Shown here: positions 11,500 to 24,600 of the stretch, one piece after another | Layout: each line of letters begins with the position of its first letter | How positions within the stretch are numbered: the first letter of the stretch is position 1 | Program-made: the position numbers and the translations under genes | The notes under the pieces: generated by a model | Seen by the model: the letters and a program-made list of their open reading frames with translations, nothing else | What the model was told of the DNA's origin: nothing | Databases searched by the model: none | DNA from: Bedellia somnulentella | Lineage: Eukaryota; Arthropoda; Insecta; Lepidoptera; Bedelliidae | Assembly (NCBI GenBank): GCA_963576735.1 | Contig: OY755170.1 | Span: 17,902,875-17,966,874 of the forward strand | Direction of reading: 5' to 3' | Length of the DNA stretch: 64,000 nt

Positions 11500-12630
11500 T
11501 GTTACTGTAAAAGCTCGAACTGCAGTAAATCCTAAGATATTCCAGTAAAACTTAAGATTTACCAATTCCTAATGGTAAATGTCCAAAAAGATTTGCGATT
11601 CGAACTTTTACTACCATTCCGTTGGTAAATCTTAGGATTTACATTAACGGCACGGTAAATGTTGAAAGTTAATTTGGAAAACCAAGCTGAAAAAATGAAA
11701 ACCATGTCAGCTGATAAATATTCAAATGTGGAAGTGGGCCAAAATGTAAGACTGAAAGTACCTGAAATTGACAAAGCTAAAACTGACCCAAAAAGCATTA
11801 TTGCAGTTGTGATAGACGTAAAGGACAATGAGTTTTACCAACTAGGTACCAAAATGGGAATAGTAAAACAGCTTTACACCAAGAATCAGTTTGCCGCATG
11901 CTCTGAAGATTTTATAAAGATAGAAGAAATTGTTACGGATAAAGAAGTGAGTCTTCGAGAAGTTGTCGGAAAATTGTCGTTAACTGGAGGACAAGGATTC
12001 AAAAATTGTAATTGTCAAAAAAAATGCTCGACAAAAAATACACCTGCAGATCATCAGGATTACTTTGTAATTCTAAATGCCACAGCAGCAATCCTTGTTG
12101 TAACAGGTGAAATGTTTTTTTAGGTACCTTACCTATTAATCAATCACATTTGATTGTCTTTTTTTACTTTTAAACCAAATAATAAAAAAAAATTAAGTTT
12201 GACTAGCTTTTGTAAGCATTATGTTTGTATATCGTTGTTAAATTCCAAATAGAGAAGTACTGATTCAGTTAGATATGATAGAGATTGAGATATTCAGAGA
12301 TATACGTTATGTGTTTTTTCAGAATAATTTAAATAAGTTGGTATTAGTTTGTACTTATTACTATCATTATGATACCTTTAAAATACTATGTACCTGTTTT
12401 GTCTAATAGTTCAAAGTAAATAATTCAGAATTAATCATTGTTTTATTCCTAAAACCAACATCTACCAGCTGACAGTGGTAAAACCTAGCATATACTGAAT
12501 TCGAATGGTAAAAGCTCGAAAACATCGTCGTATCTTCAGAAATACTTACATTTACCAACTCATGTCGGTAAATCCTAAGACTTACACTTAAATCTTAAGA
12601 TTTACCGTAGTTCGAGCTTTTACAGTAACA
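11500..12630 (+). mobile_element. Ginger-like DNA transposon remnant (1131 bp)
   Basis: The ends form inverted repeats starting TGTTACTGTAAAAGCTCGAAC, 22 bp perfect, then about 20 bp imperfect with repeats of GGTAAATCTTA type inside. Flanking 4-bp CATA duplications lie at 11496-11499 and 12631-12634. Termini of the form TGTNR and 4-bp duplications are described for Ginger transposons, whose transposase resembles retroviral-type integrases. The only coding part left is a C-terminal fragment, so this is an internally deleted copy. Family assignment rests on ends, duplication size and the ORF remnant together. Confidence 0.72.
11659..12123 (+). CDS. C-terminal fragment of an integrase-like (Ginger/KRBA2/SCAND3-type) transposase
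   Basis: This 154-codon open frame reads VEVGQNVRLKVPEIDK, then IIAVVIDVKDNEFYQLGTK, KQLYTKNQFA, SLREVVGKLSLTGGQGF and CNCQKKCSTK. That is the pattern of the region after the integrase core in KRAB-A-domain/SCAN3-like integrase proteins found across animal genomes, which end in a Cys-rich GQGF-x-CNC-x-KC segment. No integrase catalytic core is present upstream; the frame starts soon after the left inverted repeat. The ATG at 11659 is probably an internal Met of the original protein. It is inferred to be a non-autonomous relic with no likely activity. Confidence 0.6.
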   Translation: MLKVNLENQAEKMKTMSADKYSNVEVGQNVRLKVPEIDKAKTDPKSIIAVVIDVKDNEFYQLGTKMGIVKQLYTKNQFAACSEDFIKIEEIVTDKEVSLREVVGKLSLTGGQGFKNCNCQKKCSTKNTPADHQDYFVILNATAAILVVTGEMFF

Positions 12631-12814
12631 CATATACTAAATGGCTGTCAATTTGAGTATACATTATCAGAAACTTATTGTATTGCATTTGCCATTCAGG
12701 GTAAATCTTGACGAAAGTTTACTTGCAGTGTTTGCTAACGCCATACCAAACCAAATCGCTTCGCTATAGTATACGCCGACTTTTTCTAAGTTTTTTATTA
12801 TATTTCATACATAT

Positions 12815-12900
12815 ACAAGTTCTAGTTAGTTTGGGGCTAAATTGGTCTGTGTATATGTCCATTTATTATATTATAACTGCAAAGTATAAAATAAACCCGT
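12815..12900 (+). repeat. 3' fragment of a tRNA-derived SINE
   Basis: The block TTTGGGGCTAAATTGGTCTGTGTA resembles the tail blocks at 17838-17870. No promoter-like head is present, so this is a 5'-truncated copy. Confidence 0.5.
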
Positions 12901-15549
12901 AAATTCATTTCGTTTCATGAAATACCATTAAAACGTCAATTGAGATATATGTTGTCTAATTAAATATAGAACTATAGATACTTGGGATTTAAATTTTTAA
13001 AAAAAGCTAATAATTATATCTTGTTAAGATTTCACGTTAGATGCCATGCCATCTCTGTGGTTTGGGTGTGCATAGTGTTGATGTGTGACCTAGCTTGTGT
13101 CGCCGATACCGACCGATGATTGGCGACCCACATGCAAGACGCGCGGACTCAAATTAAGCAATGGCGGTATTGCATCGGCTGCACTCGCGGCATTATCCAG
13201 ACGTGTTTTACAACTCATATTTAAAAACGTGGTGATTTGTTAAAGCCTACCAGTTGTCATGTTGTTTGCCCTATTTACATAAAGTTAGTATGAACTATAC
13301 TGTACTTTATACTCGTTGAATAAAACTGTAACGGAAAATATAACTCTGGCGTGGTTTACCGCCAACTCTTTCTTTTGCGCTTATATCTAACAAAAAGCGA
13401 CCTCAAATCGAAGATATCTTTTTAGATAGTAAACAATCAGAATACTAAAAAATATATCCATATTGGTCTGACCAATATAATAACTAATATGGCAGCTAAA
13501 AGGTTAACCGCTTTTAGAATCTCGGTCCATAATTTGGAGGCTATTTACCCATAGCGTGGGACACGAGGGCTATTGAGTGGGATGCGTTCCCAGATCCCGA
13601 ACGAGTCGTAAGTGACAACCAGGTGACATTCCAGACCTTAAACGGAGGACCAGTTCCTGATTGCGACCTTTCTTTGCGTACGCAACTTCGTCTCCACGTC
13701 GTATCTTGATGAGCACCGAAAATAACAATTATAAAGCGATAACTTCTTTTGATTGTATATTGTTTTGCGATTGTACCACAGATAATTTATATCACTAACC
13801 TCAATATGATGTACTGCATAGCAATTGTAATAGTATAAGGGATAGTGATAGAAGGGGTAGGTGAGTAATATAAATCGGTAATCAATTCATACTTGGATCG
13901 ATTAATTGTCACCTTATTGCGTCCCTTAGCCTTAACCAGACTCCTTACTTCCTTAGTTGGTTTTTCATAACCTATGAATATCAATAGCGTAGAGTACGTT
14001 TATACCACGGTCAGTCACAGTCAATGGAGTAAGACACTTAATCGCAATTTTAAAACAAAAATCAGAAAGACAAAATATGTTGTCTTGTTTGATATCTTAA
14101 AATGTATTATTGTTGTGATTGTTGCCCTATAAGGCGAAAGCGGCTGAACGGCTTGGGTTCAAACTTAAAACAGTAATTAATAAATAAAACTTAAAATCGT
14201 TTAATAAAATCACGGTAAGTTGTCCAATCAAATGTGGCATTAGTCTTATATTCTCATTAATCCCATCAAATAGCGAACTAGTTGTAATTCAAAGTTAGAA
14301 TTCAGCGTATGATGAGTGTATGTTATTCGATATTGTTTCAAATACGTGACAAAGCGGCGGGACACAGACCGTGCCGCCCGCATCCCTACTAATGGCCCGT
14401 TGAAATTCAATTACGACCTTATAATGCATTCGCAGTTATATTGTTTCTTTCAGACTATTAAATACAGTTTTTTTGAAATTTTCGTTGGTTTATCCCGATA
14501 ATTATTATATATAATGTCAACAAACCGCGAGAGTTTAAAAAGTGTATTCTCTACAGACATTACACGAGTCATTGTTTAACTTGTTTTTTTCATTTTTACT
14601 TACAACTTAGTATTAGAACACAACACAATAACGCATATATACATAAAACCTAAACAATGTGCGATATATCAAATTGTTGAGAACGCTAGCACTGTTTCAT
14701 GTCAAAAAGCCATACGCAACAATTTAACTTCAACGTCGTCGCAATCATTAACACTACTAGTCAATTGCATTGCTCGGAATAGCAGACCCACATCGCGGTC
14801 ACAAAGTTTCTACAAGACGTACTACTAGATTCAACTTATTTCGGTAGGAACGTGGTCCCGACCTCCTTCCTTTATTACTATCATTATAAATATAAGTCGA
14901 TAATAATAACTTATATATTATTCACAGCTCTTGGATTAGAAACCAATTAAACTTCAGGCAAAAGTATCGGTGGAAGTATGCTTTATTGTTTGCTAATTCT
15001 TTATCCAGTACTTATAGTAGGAATAAATCTGATTGTGCTGTTTTAACACGACAAAGCTAAGTATACATACTTTTATTTCCGACCTTTTAAACGAACAGCG
15101 GGGCTCAAGTCTCAGAGCTAAATTTAAAATGAGAACTGCACTTTAATAGGGTGGGTTTACTATCGATACATCCGTCAAAAAGTGTGTCGTATTTCACAAA
15201 AATATCGGACGTTTCTCGTTAAGAAAGTAATTTAATAACGAAATTTTACTTTCTGGTACCTAAAAGATTATTTTTAATTTATTCATATTATCATATTTTT
15301 CATAGTATTAAATGTTAACTCTGGGAGGTCAGTGTACTATATTATTCAGATATTTCGTTCGAAAACGTAAAACGTAACGACAATCCATTTGAATACTTAC
15401 CTCTCAATAACCTACCCCGCCTCGTCCACACACAAAGAAAGCATTGTGTTAGTAAAATTGTTAAACCGACTCTACCCAGCTATAAGCATAATAATGTATA
15501 CTGAATTATAGTTCTGAATTATATAGTAATGTGAGTGGTTATATCGTAG
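12901..15549. other. Non-coding stretch upstream of pico exon 1
   Basis: No confident exon. A stop-free segment of about 56 codons without a start lies near 13542-13709 but is not recognisable. 5' UTR exons of pico could lie here or further left. Confidence 0.5.
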
Positions 15550-15645
15550 ATGGCGCTGGTTGAAGAGAACGGTGCGGGGGCCGCGGCTGACGATCCCGAG
15601 GCTCTACTCAACGAATGGCTGAGTGAGCTGACCGTCCTTACTAAC
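15550..15645 (+). CDS. pico: pico coding exon 1
   Basis: This exon encodes 32 residues starting MALVEENGAGAAADD, then PEALLNEWLSELTVLTN, an N-terminal helix like that of MIG-10/RIAM proteins. It ends in phase 0 at AAC|GTGAGT. The preceding TAG is either an in-frame stop or a splice acceptor; either way this ATG is the start. Confidence 0.82.
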
Positions 15646-18600
15646 GTGAGTACAACTATTTACACAACACATCTTATTTCTTTTGATGCATACATACATA
15701 TACTCACGGCTATAAACCCAAAAAAAAGAGAGCCAGAGTTTCAGAGCTGGAAACTCCTCAGCCACATTTGGAAGTTGATACGGGAAAAGGTAGTAGAAAT
15801 AAAGTATCGTTGGTGATGGGTCTCCAACCACATCGGCCAAAAAAGCCCTGGGTAGAAAAAGGTAGTGACATTCAGAGCCGGCACTACACGACATTTGTTT
15901 TGATGTATTAAATTATTTGTCTTCTTTCTTATAGAGGGAATCTAGCATCAACAGCTTGTATTAATTTGTCGCGCTGTTGGACCATCTTTGTCAGTCAGTC
16001 ATCTTTGTCATTGGACTGACAAAGATGGTTCAGGTTCAGCCTCCCATAACACACACTCTCGTGTCTAGAAAGTTTTATTTGCCATTATGAATAGGTACCT
16101 CCCTACCAAGGTAGGAAACGATTTTAAGATGGTGGTATGATATGTACAGAGAGAGGGTCGTTGGTACCGTGTTAAATAATAAAAATCCTATTTATTGTCC
16201 ACATGCAATATATTTATTATTTGGATATATTTGGAGTCTCTAAATTAATTGAAGTGAATTTTAATTAGGTATTTTCGATATGATTGTTCTATTAGATTCC
16301 AAAAGGAACAAAATTATTACGTTTAATATTTATACTTAACAATTAAAATAAATATAACATCCTCAAACACAAACATTTTATGCGCACAATACAAGTGTGC
16401 GCAACATAGTTATCTAAAGACGATTCTGCAGCTAACGAAAACACTAATCAGCGTCGCCAGTCGCCACTTGCCAACTGTTGGCCAGTGCGATTGTAGCTAA
16501 CTACTAAATAACAAGTCGAGTAATGAAGTAAAGACAATCACCTTAAATCTCAAAAATATAAAGCAGCATCGCCAACTGTTGGCAAGCGCAATTATTACTA
16601 AGTAGTAACTAAAACAAAAAGTCGAATACTAAAATGTAAGTTGTTTTTCTGTGGTGGTTTCGGGATGCAGAGATCGGGAAGCAAAGCACACGTGTCTGCC
16701 GCAGCTGGCGACAGGTGTGCGGCCAATCTGCGTTGAGGCTCGAGACACTATCTGCTTTACATGCAAAAACAACGCTGCATCAACTTTTATTTTCTGATTT
16801 AAATATTTTGTATATCTGTATGCTTAAATTTACGGAAGGAGAAATTATGTTTTTAGGAGTTTTGATCCGAACAACCGCGTTAACATAGAAAAATGCTTTT
16901 CTTTTTATATAGTTTTTACTCTAAAATGCAAAGATGCAAGTCAGCATTTTGTAGCAGTTTGTAAAATTTATTTGTTTAAAGTATTTTAATACTTTTTGAC
17001 GCTATGTTACCTAAGATTAGAATCTTATTTATATTAGAGTATATAAGTTACTCTACTTATAAGAAACTTTACACAGCCATCGTGGTATATGTGAATATAC
17101 TTTTCACCACATATTAATTACTTACTTATCTCAATAAAAACAAATGTCACTTGTTGCCGAAGTAAACAATATTAAGGTTTACGAGCCGTTGCTTTGTATA
17201 CTAGGCAAGCCAGTTATTAAGAAGTGTTTTAACACTTGCATATGCTCCTGCACTGCACGAACCTTACAAAAAAATATAATTAACTGCTTGTATGTTCTTA
17301 TTTGAGTTTTAAACTTATCATTTAAATGCCATTTATTTAACAACCAATTACTGGGTATCAGGCCTGACCAGGAATCAAAGCCAAGCTAATATGTAATTTT
17401 ATGCGCTACCAGCTGTAGTCGACATCTGTTGTGAAAAGATGCCGTGTTAAAAAAATAAGTGTTTAGACATCGTTTTTTGTTTGGCCGGAACCTCCGTCGA
17501 ACTTGAGTTTTATTGCAAAAGGATGAATGCTACGAGGCAATCATGACAAACGGTGGTTCTGAGTACATTTTATGATATAGCTTTTTATCTGATACAGTCA
17601 CAATAGATACACGAATGTTGTCATCGTTTAAGCATCATTGACATCATGACGACGTCCCTGGTCAAGCGGATAGGTAACTAGCTTCTGGGTTCAAACGTTG
17701 AGTTCGAATCCGGCTGAGAGAAAAATTAATGTGATGAGCATAATTGATTGTTTCTTAATCTTGGAAAGTATTTTTATGTGTATTATATAGTTTAAAATAT
17801 ATTGGTAAGTTAGTACCCCATAATACAAGTAATTTAAGTTGTATTTAGCTTGGGGCTAACTTGATCTGTGTAATCCAGTTCGTATATATTTTATTAATAG
17901 TTAATAAAGTTGCAATTAGTTTTGGGCTTATTTAATATGTGTTATATGTCCGTATACTTGTATTGGTAAAATTCGTGATGCATCTTACATTATAATAAGC
18001 AGCGCGAGCTCCGTAGGCGCGGGAAGTGTTCGGGCCGGGGCGCAGGTGCTCGTTATGAATACACTCACCACCTGTTGCCACTTTTTTTATTTTAGTAAGA
18101 ACTACCGATACCTGAAGAGCTTTTGATAAAGCCACCTTTCCGAATTTACAAACTGTTTAACTTAAACGCGATTTGATGTGCTTTACTATTTTTATTCGAT
18201 TTTACCCACCTGTCGAAGGAGCAAAGCTTTAAAGATTAATTGATGTTTGCTCTAGAGGTTCTTTTCGAAAGACTAAACTACTAGATCGACTTTGAAAAGC
18301 TAGGTGTCATTATGCATTTGTTTTATGACCGCGTGTAGTTAGTAGAAATGTCACGTGTTGTGCAGAAGTATTACTATTGGTGCCACCCCTTGAGAAAGAT
18401 AAGATAGAATAATAAAATAAATTACCATTACCAATTAATCAAAGCATTAAATATAATATATTCTGAAATTAACGTCAGTTTCCGTCCGTAGTATCAGCAG
18501 AGTTAGCCAACATCTCTGGCTTCATGCTAAAGGGTGGCTTTCCTATTTTTAGCCAACTACCGGAAGAGGGTTGTATTTCTTATTATGTTATTGAAAAAAG

Positions 18601-21600
18601 AGTGTCGAGCTCCGTGTCAAAGCGTATGAGATGTAGTATTAGGTCTTCACTTCATAGATCGAGCTTGATCGATAAGTCTATAGTTTGTGTGCATTTAAAA
18701 TAAAATAAAGAATTAAGTAATTTGAGCCGTTTTTGAGCTCTGTTCCCTAGACCGACTTATTGTTATTAGCAAATATCAAATTCGTACTCTACTAGAAAGG
18801 ATATATTTATGTAAACGTGATTGTTGTGTCTTCTAAATGCTTGATTCATATGCAAGTATTTTTACCAGTATACAAAATGTAATGCTTGATTTGGCGAGAG
18901 TACTGCCGTGGACCCAGATAGTGAATTTTTTTGCAAGTTTGTAACTTACAAATGAAAATCTGTGAATTGTCCAGAATCTCAAGTCTGAGCTTTTTTAATA
19001 AGGTAACTATGCCAGGAAATTACTTTTCTATAGTTACGCTGAATAATTAAACGCAACTATATCCATCCGCTGCTCCTGACATCAGCGGGAGCTGCCTTTA
19101 TGACACTCCTCCTAGTTCTTAAAACTATTTAGAAGGAGTCTCTGTTTCAGTATCAACATTACATGATTCAGTACGAGTACTCAAAAACTTTATAGCCGGG
19201 CGACGGCGGCGGCGGCGGTAGTCCGTTGACGTTCGTTATTTAAGGGCAATGTTCCCTGTTACATTACAATAGGAAATCTTGCCGCCAATTTGACCCGCTA
19301 GGCGTGCCGTTTGTTATATAACATGAAAACAATACTTTGTTACATTTTTATATCAACACACTATAAAGCTACCTTAAACAACATTGTTACATACAATCGT
19401 TTTAACAACCGAATGCTTTGTAACAAACTTATACAATGCTTTTAGCTTATTAACTTTATGCAAACAGTCTTCATTGACATATTTAAATAACACGCGAAGT
19501 TCCTCACCTCTTTTCGAATGAGATCTAATACGTTTAAGTAATGAAAGTGCATTTTTATGTAGGTATTTTGTACATTTACGACAACAGATCTAACTTCGTT
19601 TATAAACCGGCATTCTAGTGGGTCTAAGTAGCAGTATATTAATTAGTATATTATAGAACTATTGTTTTACGCACAGTCTACCATCCTTTTTAGGGAACTT
19701 GTTTTTAAAGAATTTACTTAGATATTGTCAATCCTATTCAACGTCAAATCTGATATGTGATGGAACAAATTTCGTGACGCTGACTACTTAGCCAATTTAC
19801 TTGATGTCAACTTTGAATTTGATAACATGAGAATCATACCGTACCCACCCATACCAAACCTGAATTCATGGTTGGTATAAAGCTGTATTAAAACCATAAG
19901 CGGCCAGTACACAATGGCGGACGATGGCCCACTGCTCGCCATCGCCACTGTGTACAGGGGGCAATGGTGCATGATGGCGGACAATTGCCGATCGTGGCGC
20001 GCAATGGCGCGCAATGGCGAAGTTGTCGGTTTTTCGGGCACACTTCAAAGGAATCGTGGCGTAGCATGGCCGGTGGTGTTTCCACAATGGGCCATTGTTT
20101 AGTTCGTCACCGACCGCTCATAGATACTTATACTTTTTTTGGAATATTTTATTGCAAAATGTATTGATTATCACTATATGACGTAAAAATAACATAAATA
20201 GCGCCATAAATAAAATAAATTACATGCATAATAATAAATAAATAGCTGCAACCATAATTACTTCGACGTCCGTCGCAAGTGGATTGCCAGACAGTAATGA
20301 GCAATGGGCCATTGTGTGAACACCAATTGATCGTGGCCAACAATTGCCAATTGCGAAGCGTGGCCCATCGTCGGCCATTGTGTACTGGCCGCTTTACAAA
20401 TAGGAAATAAAGTATGAGCGTCTGTTTAAGATTCTCAATCTAAGTTCTGTCTTTTTTGAGCCGACTGTGATATGTGTTTTCGCTATTAAAATGACATCTG
20501 TTTCACAAAGTTTATTTCAGTTTAGCAATCATAAATAGCATTGGCACTTCAGTAGGCGGATTGCGAGTTTTATCGAATAGTTTACTTTACGCCGCCCCGT
20601 AGTAAAGTAATCCTATCCTTTGCACCAGGAGTAAAAGAGACAGATACGTATTGTTTTCATTCAGTTGTATGGAACTCGATCATTCTGATCGAAAACGAAC
20701 TTTCGATTGAAACTCGCAATCCGCCTACAGCCCTTGTCGTAATTTTAGGTCTTTGCAGTAAACTTTGATACCTTTCATGGGCACATTCTAAAACTTAGAC
20801 GAAGTTTATCGTTAACTTGGATGGGTGCAAAAAAATCCTGGTAATGTAGTCATGCATGCCATACCTTTTCTATAGTACACATGGGTAATCAAATTATCAA
20901 AATATAATTATTGCCAAGTCACTTGGACATAGGGTTACCATATCTCAGGATTTGTCCTGAGATTTCAGGATTTTTCGACTCTTCTCAGGATTCCGGCCGG
21001 ATTTAGCAAATCTAGTGATAGCTCAGGATTTTGAATACTTATGTATTAATTTAAAACAAACTTAAAATAATCTTCTTTTGGTAACAATTGCAGTTAAAAT
21101 CAATCCTTATTTCAGTGTTGCCAGTGCCAGATGGTCAAATATAACACGACACAGCTCAAAAAGTAACATTTACACGAGGAAAGTAACATGACCTATGAAA
21201 CATTCGTAGATTTGGTATGGCGCATAAACGTTTGAGATATGGCTAAAAAAAAAGGTCATATATTGAGAAAAAATATTCACATAGCCAATAATAGAGAGGT
21301 AACTTTTATTGCTATTTTTATTAGCTTAAAACTTCAGGAAAGGAAAGCTTCAAAAATCTGAAAAGTAACACAAAAGTAACATATTGAGTCATGTAACATG
21401 GAAGTAACATGAGAGGGTCAAAAGTAACGTAAAATGTTACTTTTGTAACATTCTCGCAACGCTGACTTATTTATCGAAGTAAAACGAACTCAAAACAATC
21501 TTCTTTTGGTAACAATTGCAGTTGCAGTTAAAATCAATCCTTATTTATCAAAGTAAAACAAACTAAAAATAATCATAATCATCAGTGCCATGTTGGATAC

Positions 21601-24600
21601 AATTGTGTAGTATGTGCGCTGGGCGCTCTCATCTGTAGAAAATCTCAGGACTTTTCCATGGAAATCAGGCCTTTTATCCGGACTTTTGATTTTTTCATCT
21701 GGTAACCCTACTTGGACATAGTGTTCATGTATAATGAAAACTAGGCTTTGCTTGCTATACCACCTTTAGAATATTGGGCTCAAGGGCTCTCTAGATTTCA
21801 TGTTCATGTTGCGGAGTGCGCAACAAAATTTCTTCATTCAATTGGTTCGGTATCAACAATATTCGGCATCGGCACTGATTGAATGAGAATTCTTCATTTG
21901 TTCAGTTCAGTCTTTAATCAACTCACTCAGCTGAGTGAACTACAGAGAATACCATCCAATTGGCATCGCTCACAGTTCACAGACAGTCACACACACACTC
22001 ATAGCAATAGCAGACTGACTGAATCAGTGAGTCATTCATTTACTTACATTCGTATATTCGTCATTCGGTTCGTTCGCCTCGCTTAACTAAACTTATTCGC
22101 TTGTGGAGTTTTTGAAATAATGATGTATCTTGAGTTTTGAATTATAATAGGGCTAAATATTTCATATTAACAACTTATGGTGAAGTGTCTAATATGAAAA
22201 ATAAATTACGTACTTTTTTAGTGTTTATTTAATAATTACCTCTTAACTTAGTCTAAGTGTTATCTAGCATTGTTGTGCATATCTACTGTATATTTTATTT
22301 TTGTTGTTTAATTAAATGGAGAGTGAGGTATGTTTATTATACGACCATATTTTTATAGTACGAACATATTTTGTCTTTCCTAAACATTATTTCTTGTCAT
22401 CCTAAACAAGCACATTACTTTTTTGTTTGTACCTGCAAGATTATCTATTATTTACATTGAGTTAGAATTTTTAAAAAAAATATATTATATGGTACCACAT
22501 ATCAGCAATTTTATATAATTATTAACAGTTACTAGGTATACATAGTGAAAATTATAAATCTAAGGGTTAATTTACACATAAGAAAATCTAAAATGTTTTC
22601 TACTACTATTGCAAGATTATTTTCTTGTAGTAGTCACCTCGCCCTCTCCCATGTTTTTTTGGGCAGAAATACTTTATTTCACTGCCCCCTTGAATCATGT
22701 TTGAATTTTTTTATTAGGTATGTTCATTATATTTAAGAGCATATTTATCTCATAGTTGTTTAATTTTTAAAATCCCTTTCTTTTTGCTAAGCTACAGTAA
22801 TATTTTGCTAATATAAGTTAAACAAGATGTACAATATCAGACTTTTGAAGAAGTGGTAGAATGAAATAGAATTTTACACTGCCTGATCGCAAATTATTTA
22901 TAACTCTTAAGAATTATAGGCTAGTGGCTTGACCAGAAGTGTTAAGGTTAATTATTTAAGTGCATAAGCTTAAATAGGAAATAAAATAAAAAGTTTATAT
23001 CAACAATTTGCTTTCTTTGTTGCAGGGGCTAAACTCATCAAGCGAAACTGCACCTAGGCCATTAGAGATAGCTGCACCGAGAATTGACACTTACCGCTTT
23101 TCAATGGCTAACTTAGAGGAGACTCAAGATGCTGATCTTGATGCAATACTGGGAGAATTGTGTGCCCTGGACTCTGAATATGATGATGAAATATCAAGAG
23201 TATCTTCAGGTATTGTGTGCAACAATGTTACTCTGGATGTATTTCATGAATTTTTCATTGTTAGATGATGGAAAATTCCTACCTAAATATGTAAATCTGT
23301 ATATGACAGATTCTCTTATTGTTAGTCGATATACATTTACATGAAACACAATGAAATATTCATGAATTTTCCAACCTTTTTGCTCCGGCATTGATAATCA
23401 GGTTATTTATGTCTGTCTTGGTACATGCTAAAATGTTGTGCAGAATATTGGTAGTGTAGGTTACACATTGTGTGCAAGTCTTGTGAGCAACATAAATTGG
23501 TAAAAAAATAAGTTTTGTGAAATTTCTTTAATTAACTCTATCTCATAAAAATATATTTTATTCACTGTCTAGGTGTTTGTAAACTGGCACTTTAAATAAG
23601 AAGTTATGTGCTCTAAAAATTCAGTTTTGGAAAAAATATGTCCAATAAAATATATATGTAAAGATGAATCAGCAATGATAAATGGGCACATGTTTTTTTT
23701 TGGTGTAGTCAATACTTAAATGATCCAGCATATCATAACTTTGTTAATGTTGAAGTTAAAATACATACATACATATTCTCATGCCATTAGAATAACTTAC
23801 ATAATTATTTTGTAAATGTGCAAAATAATTGTACTTTTACAAAAATATTATTGGCCAATTTTTTTTCATGCTGTCTGGTATCTAAATTATCTTTTTCTAA
23901 ATTCCAATGCAGTGGGTATAAAGCTTTACTTTTCTCTATGTAATGTTAAATAAACTATAGCTGTACATTTGTTAGTACATTCTATGTTTAAACAGTTAAA
24001 ATGATTGTTCCTTATCAATTTGGGGCTTGATTTTTGGTTAACTGTGAATATTTCTTTAAATGTCTCACTATCTCATCATTACTGTCATGTTACAGGTTAT
24101 ACAGCTAATCAGAAAAGAGAACATTGTCAATTGAATGAAAGTTCCAATGAGCAGGATTACCATGGCAAAGACTGTGTCGATGCATCCGCAAACATTATAA
24201 GAACTGACTCCCCGGATAATGATTCTGCCTTTAGTGATACAGTAAGTGTTGAATAAATTATTTAAATTTCAAGTCACTCCTTTTATTCTTGTCCAATATT
24301 TTGTTTTGTTAGAAAATAGCTATTTCTATAAATACATATGTGAAGCTTAACTGATGTATTTTATGCCAGGAGTAATAAGTAAGTGTTACTTGCATCGTCG
24401 GTTGAAGAGTTGCAAGAGATGATGAATATTGCATGTACGTCGTTTGAAAGAAAAGGAATGAGAGTGAATGTAGATAAAACCAAAACCATGGTTTTTGAGA
24501 GAGAGGAGAATATGACTGAATGCGTGATTGAGATCGATGGTAAGAAAGTGGAACAAGTGAAAGAGTTCGTATATCTGGGAAGTTTGTTCACTAGGGATGG

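Noticed and set aside
13542..13709. Stop-free stretch of about 56 codons (contains WDAFPDPERVVSDNQVTFQT)
   Set aside because: It looks somewhat protein-like, but there is no start, splice border or recognised family; possibly an old repeat.
17655..17720. Possible tRNA gene
   Set aside because: A and B boxes are visible, but cloverleaf pairing fails and SINE body sequence follows; called as a tRNA-derived SINE.
19784..20167. Overlapping open frames in all directions around the MITE at 19.9 kb
   Set aside because: They follow the CAATGG/GCGC repeats and inverted repeats of the element; no recognisable protein.
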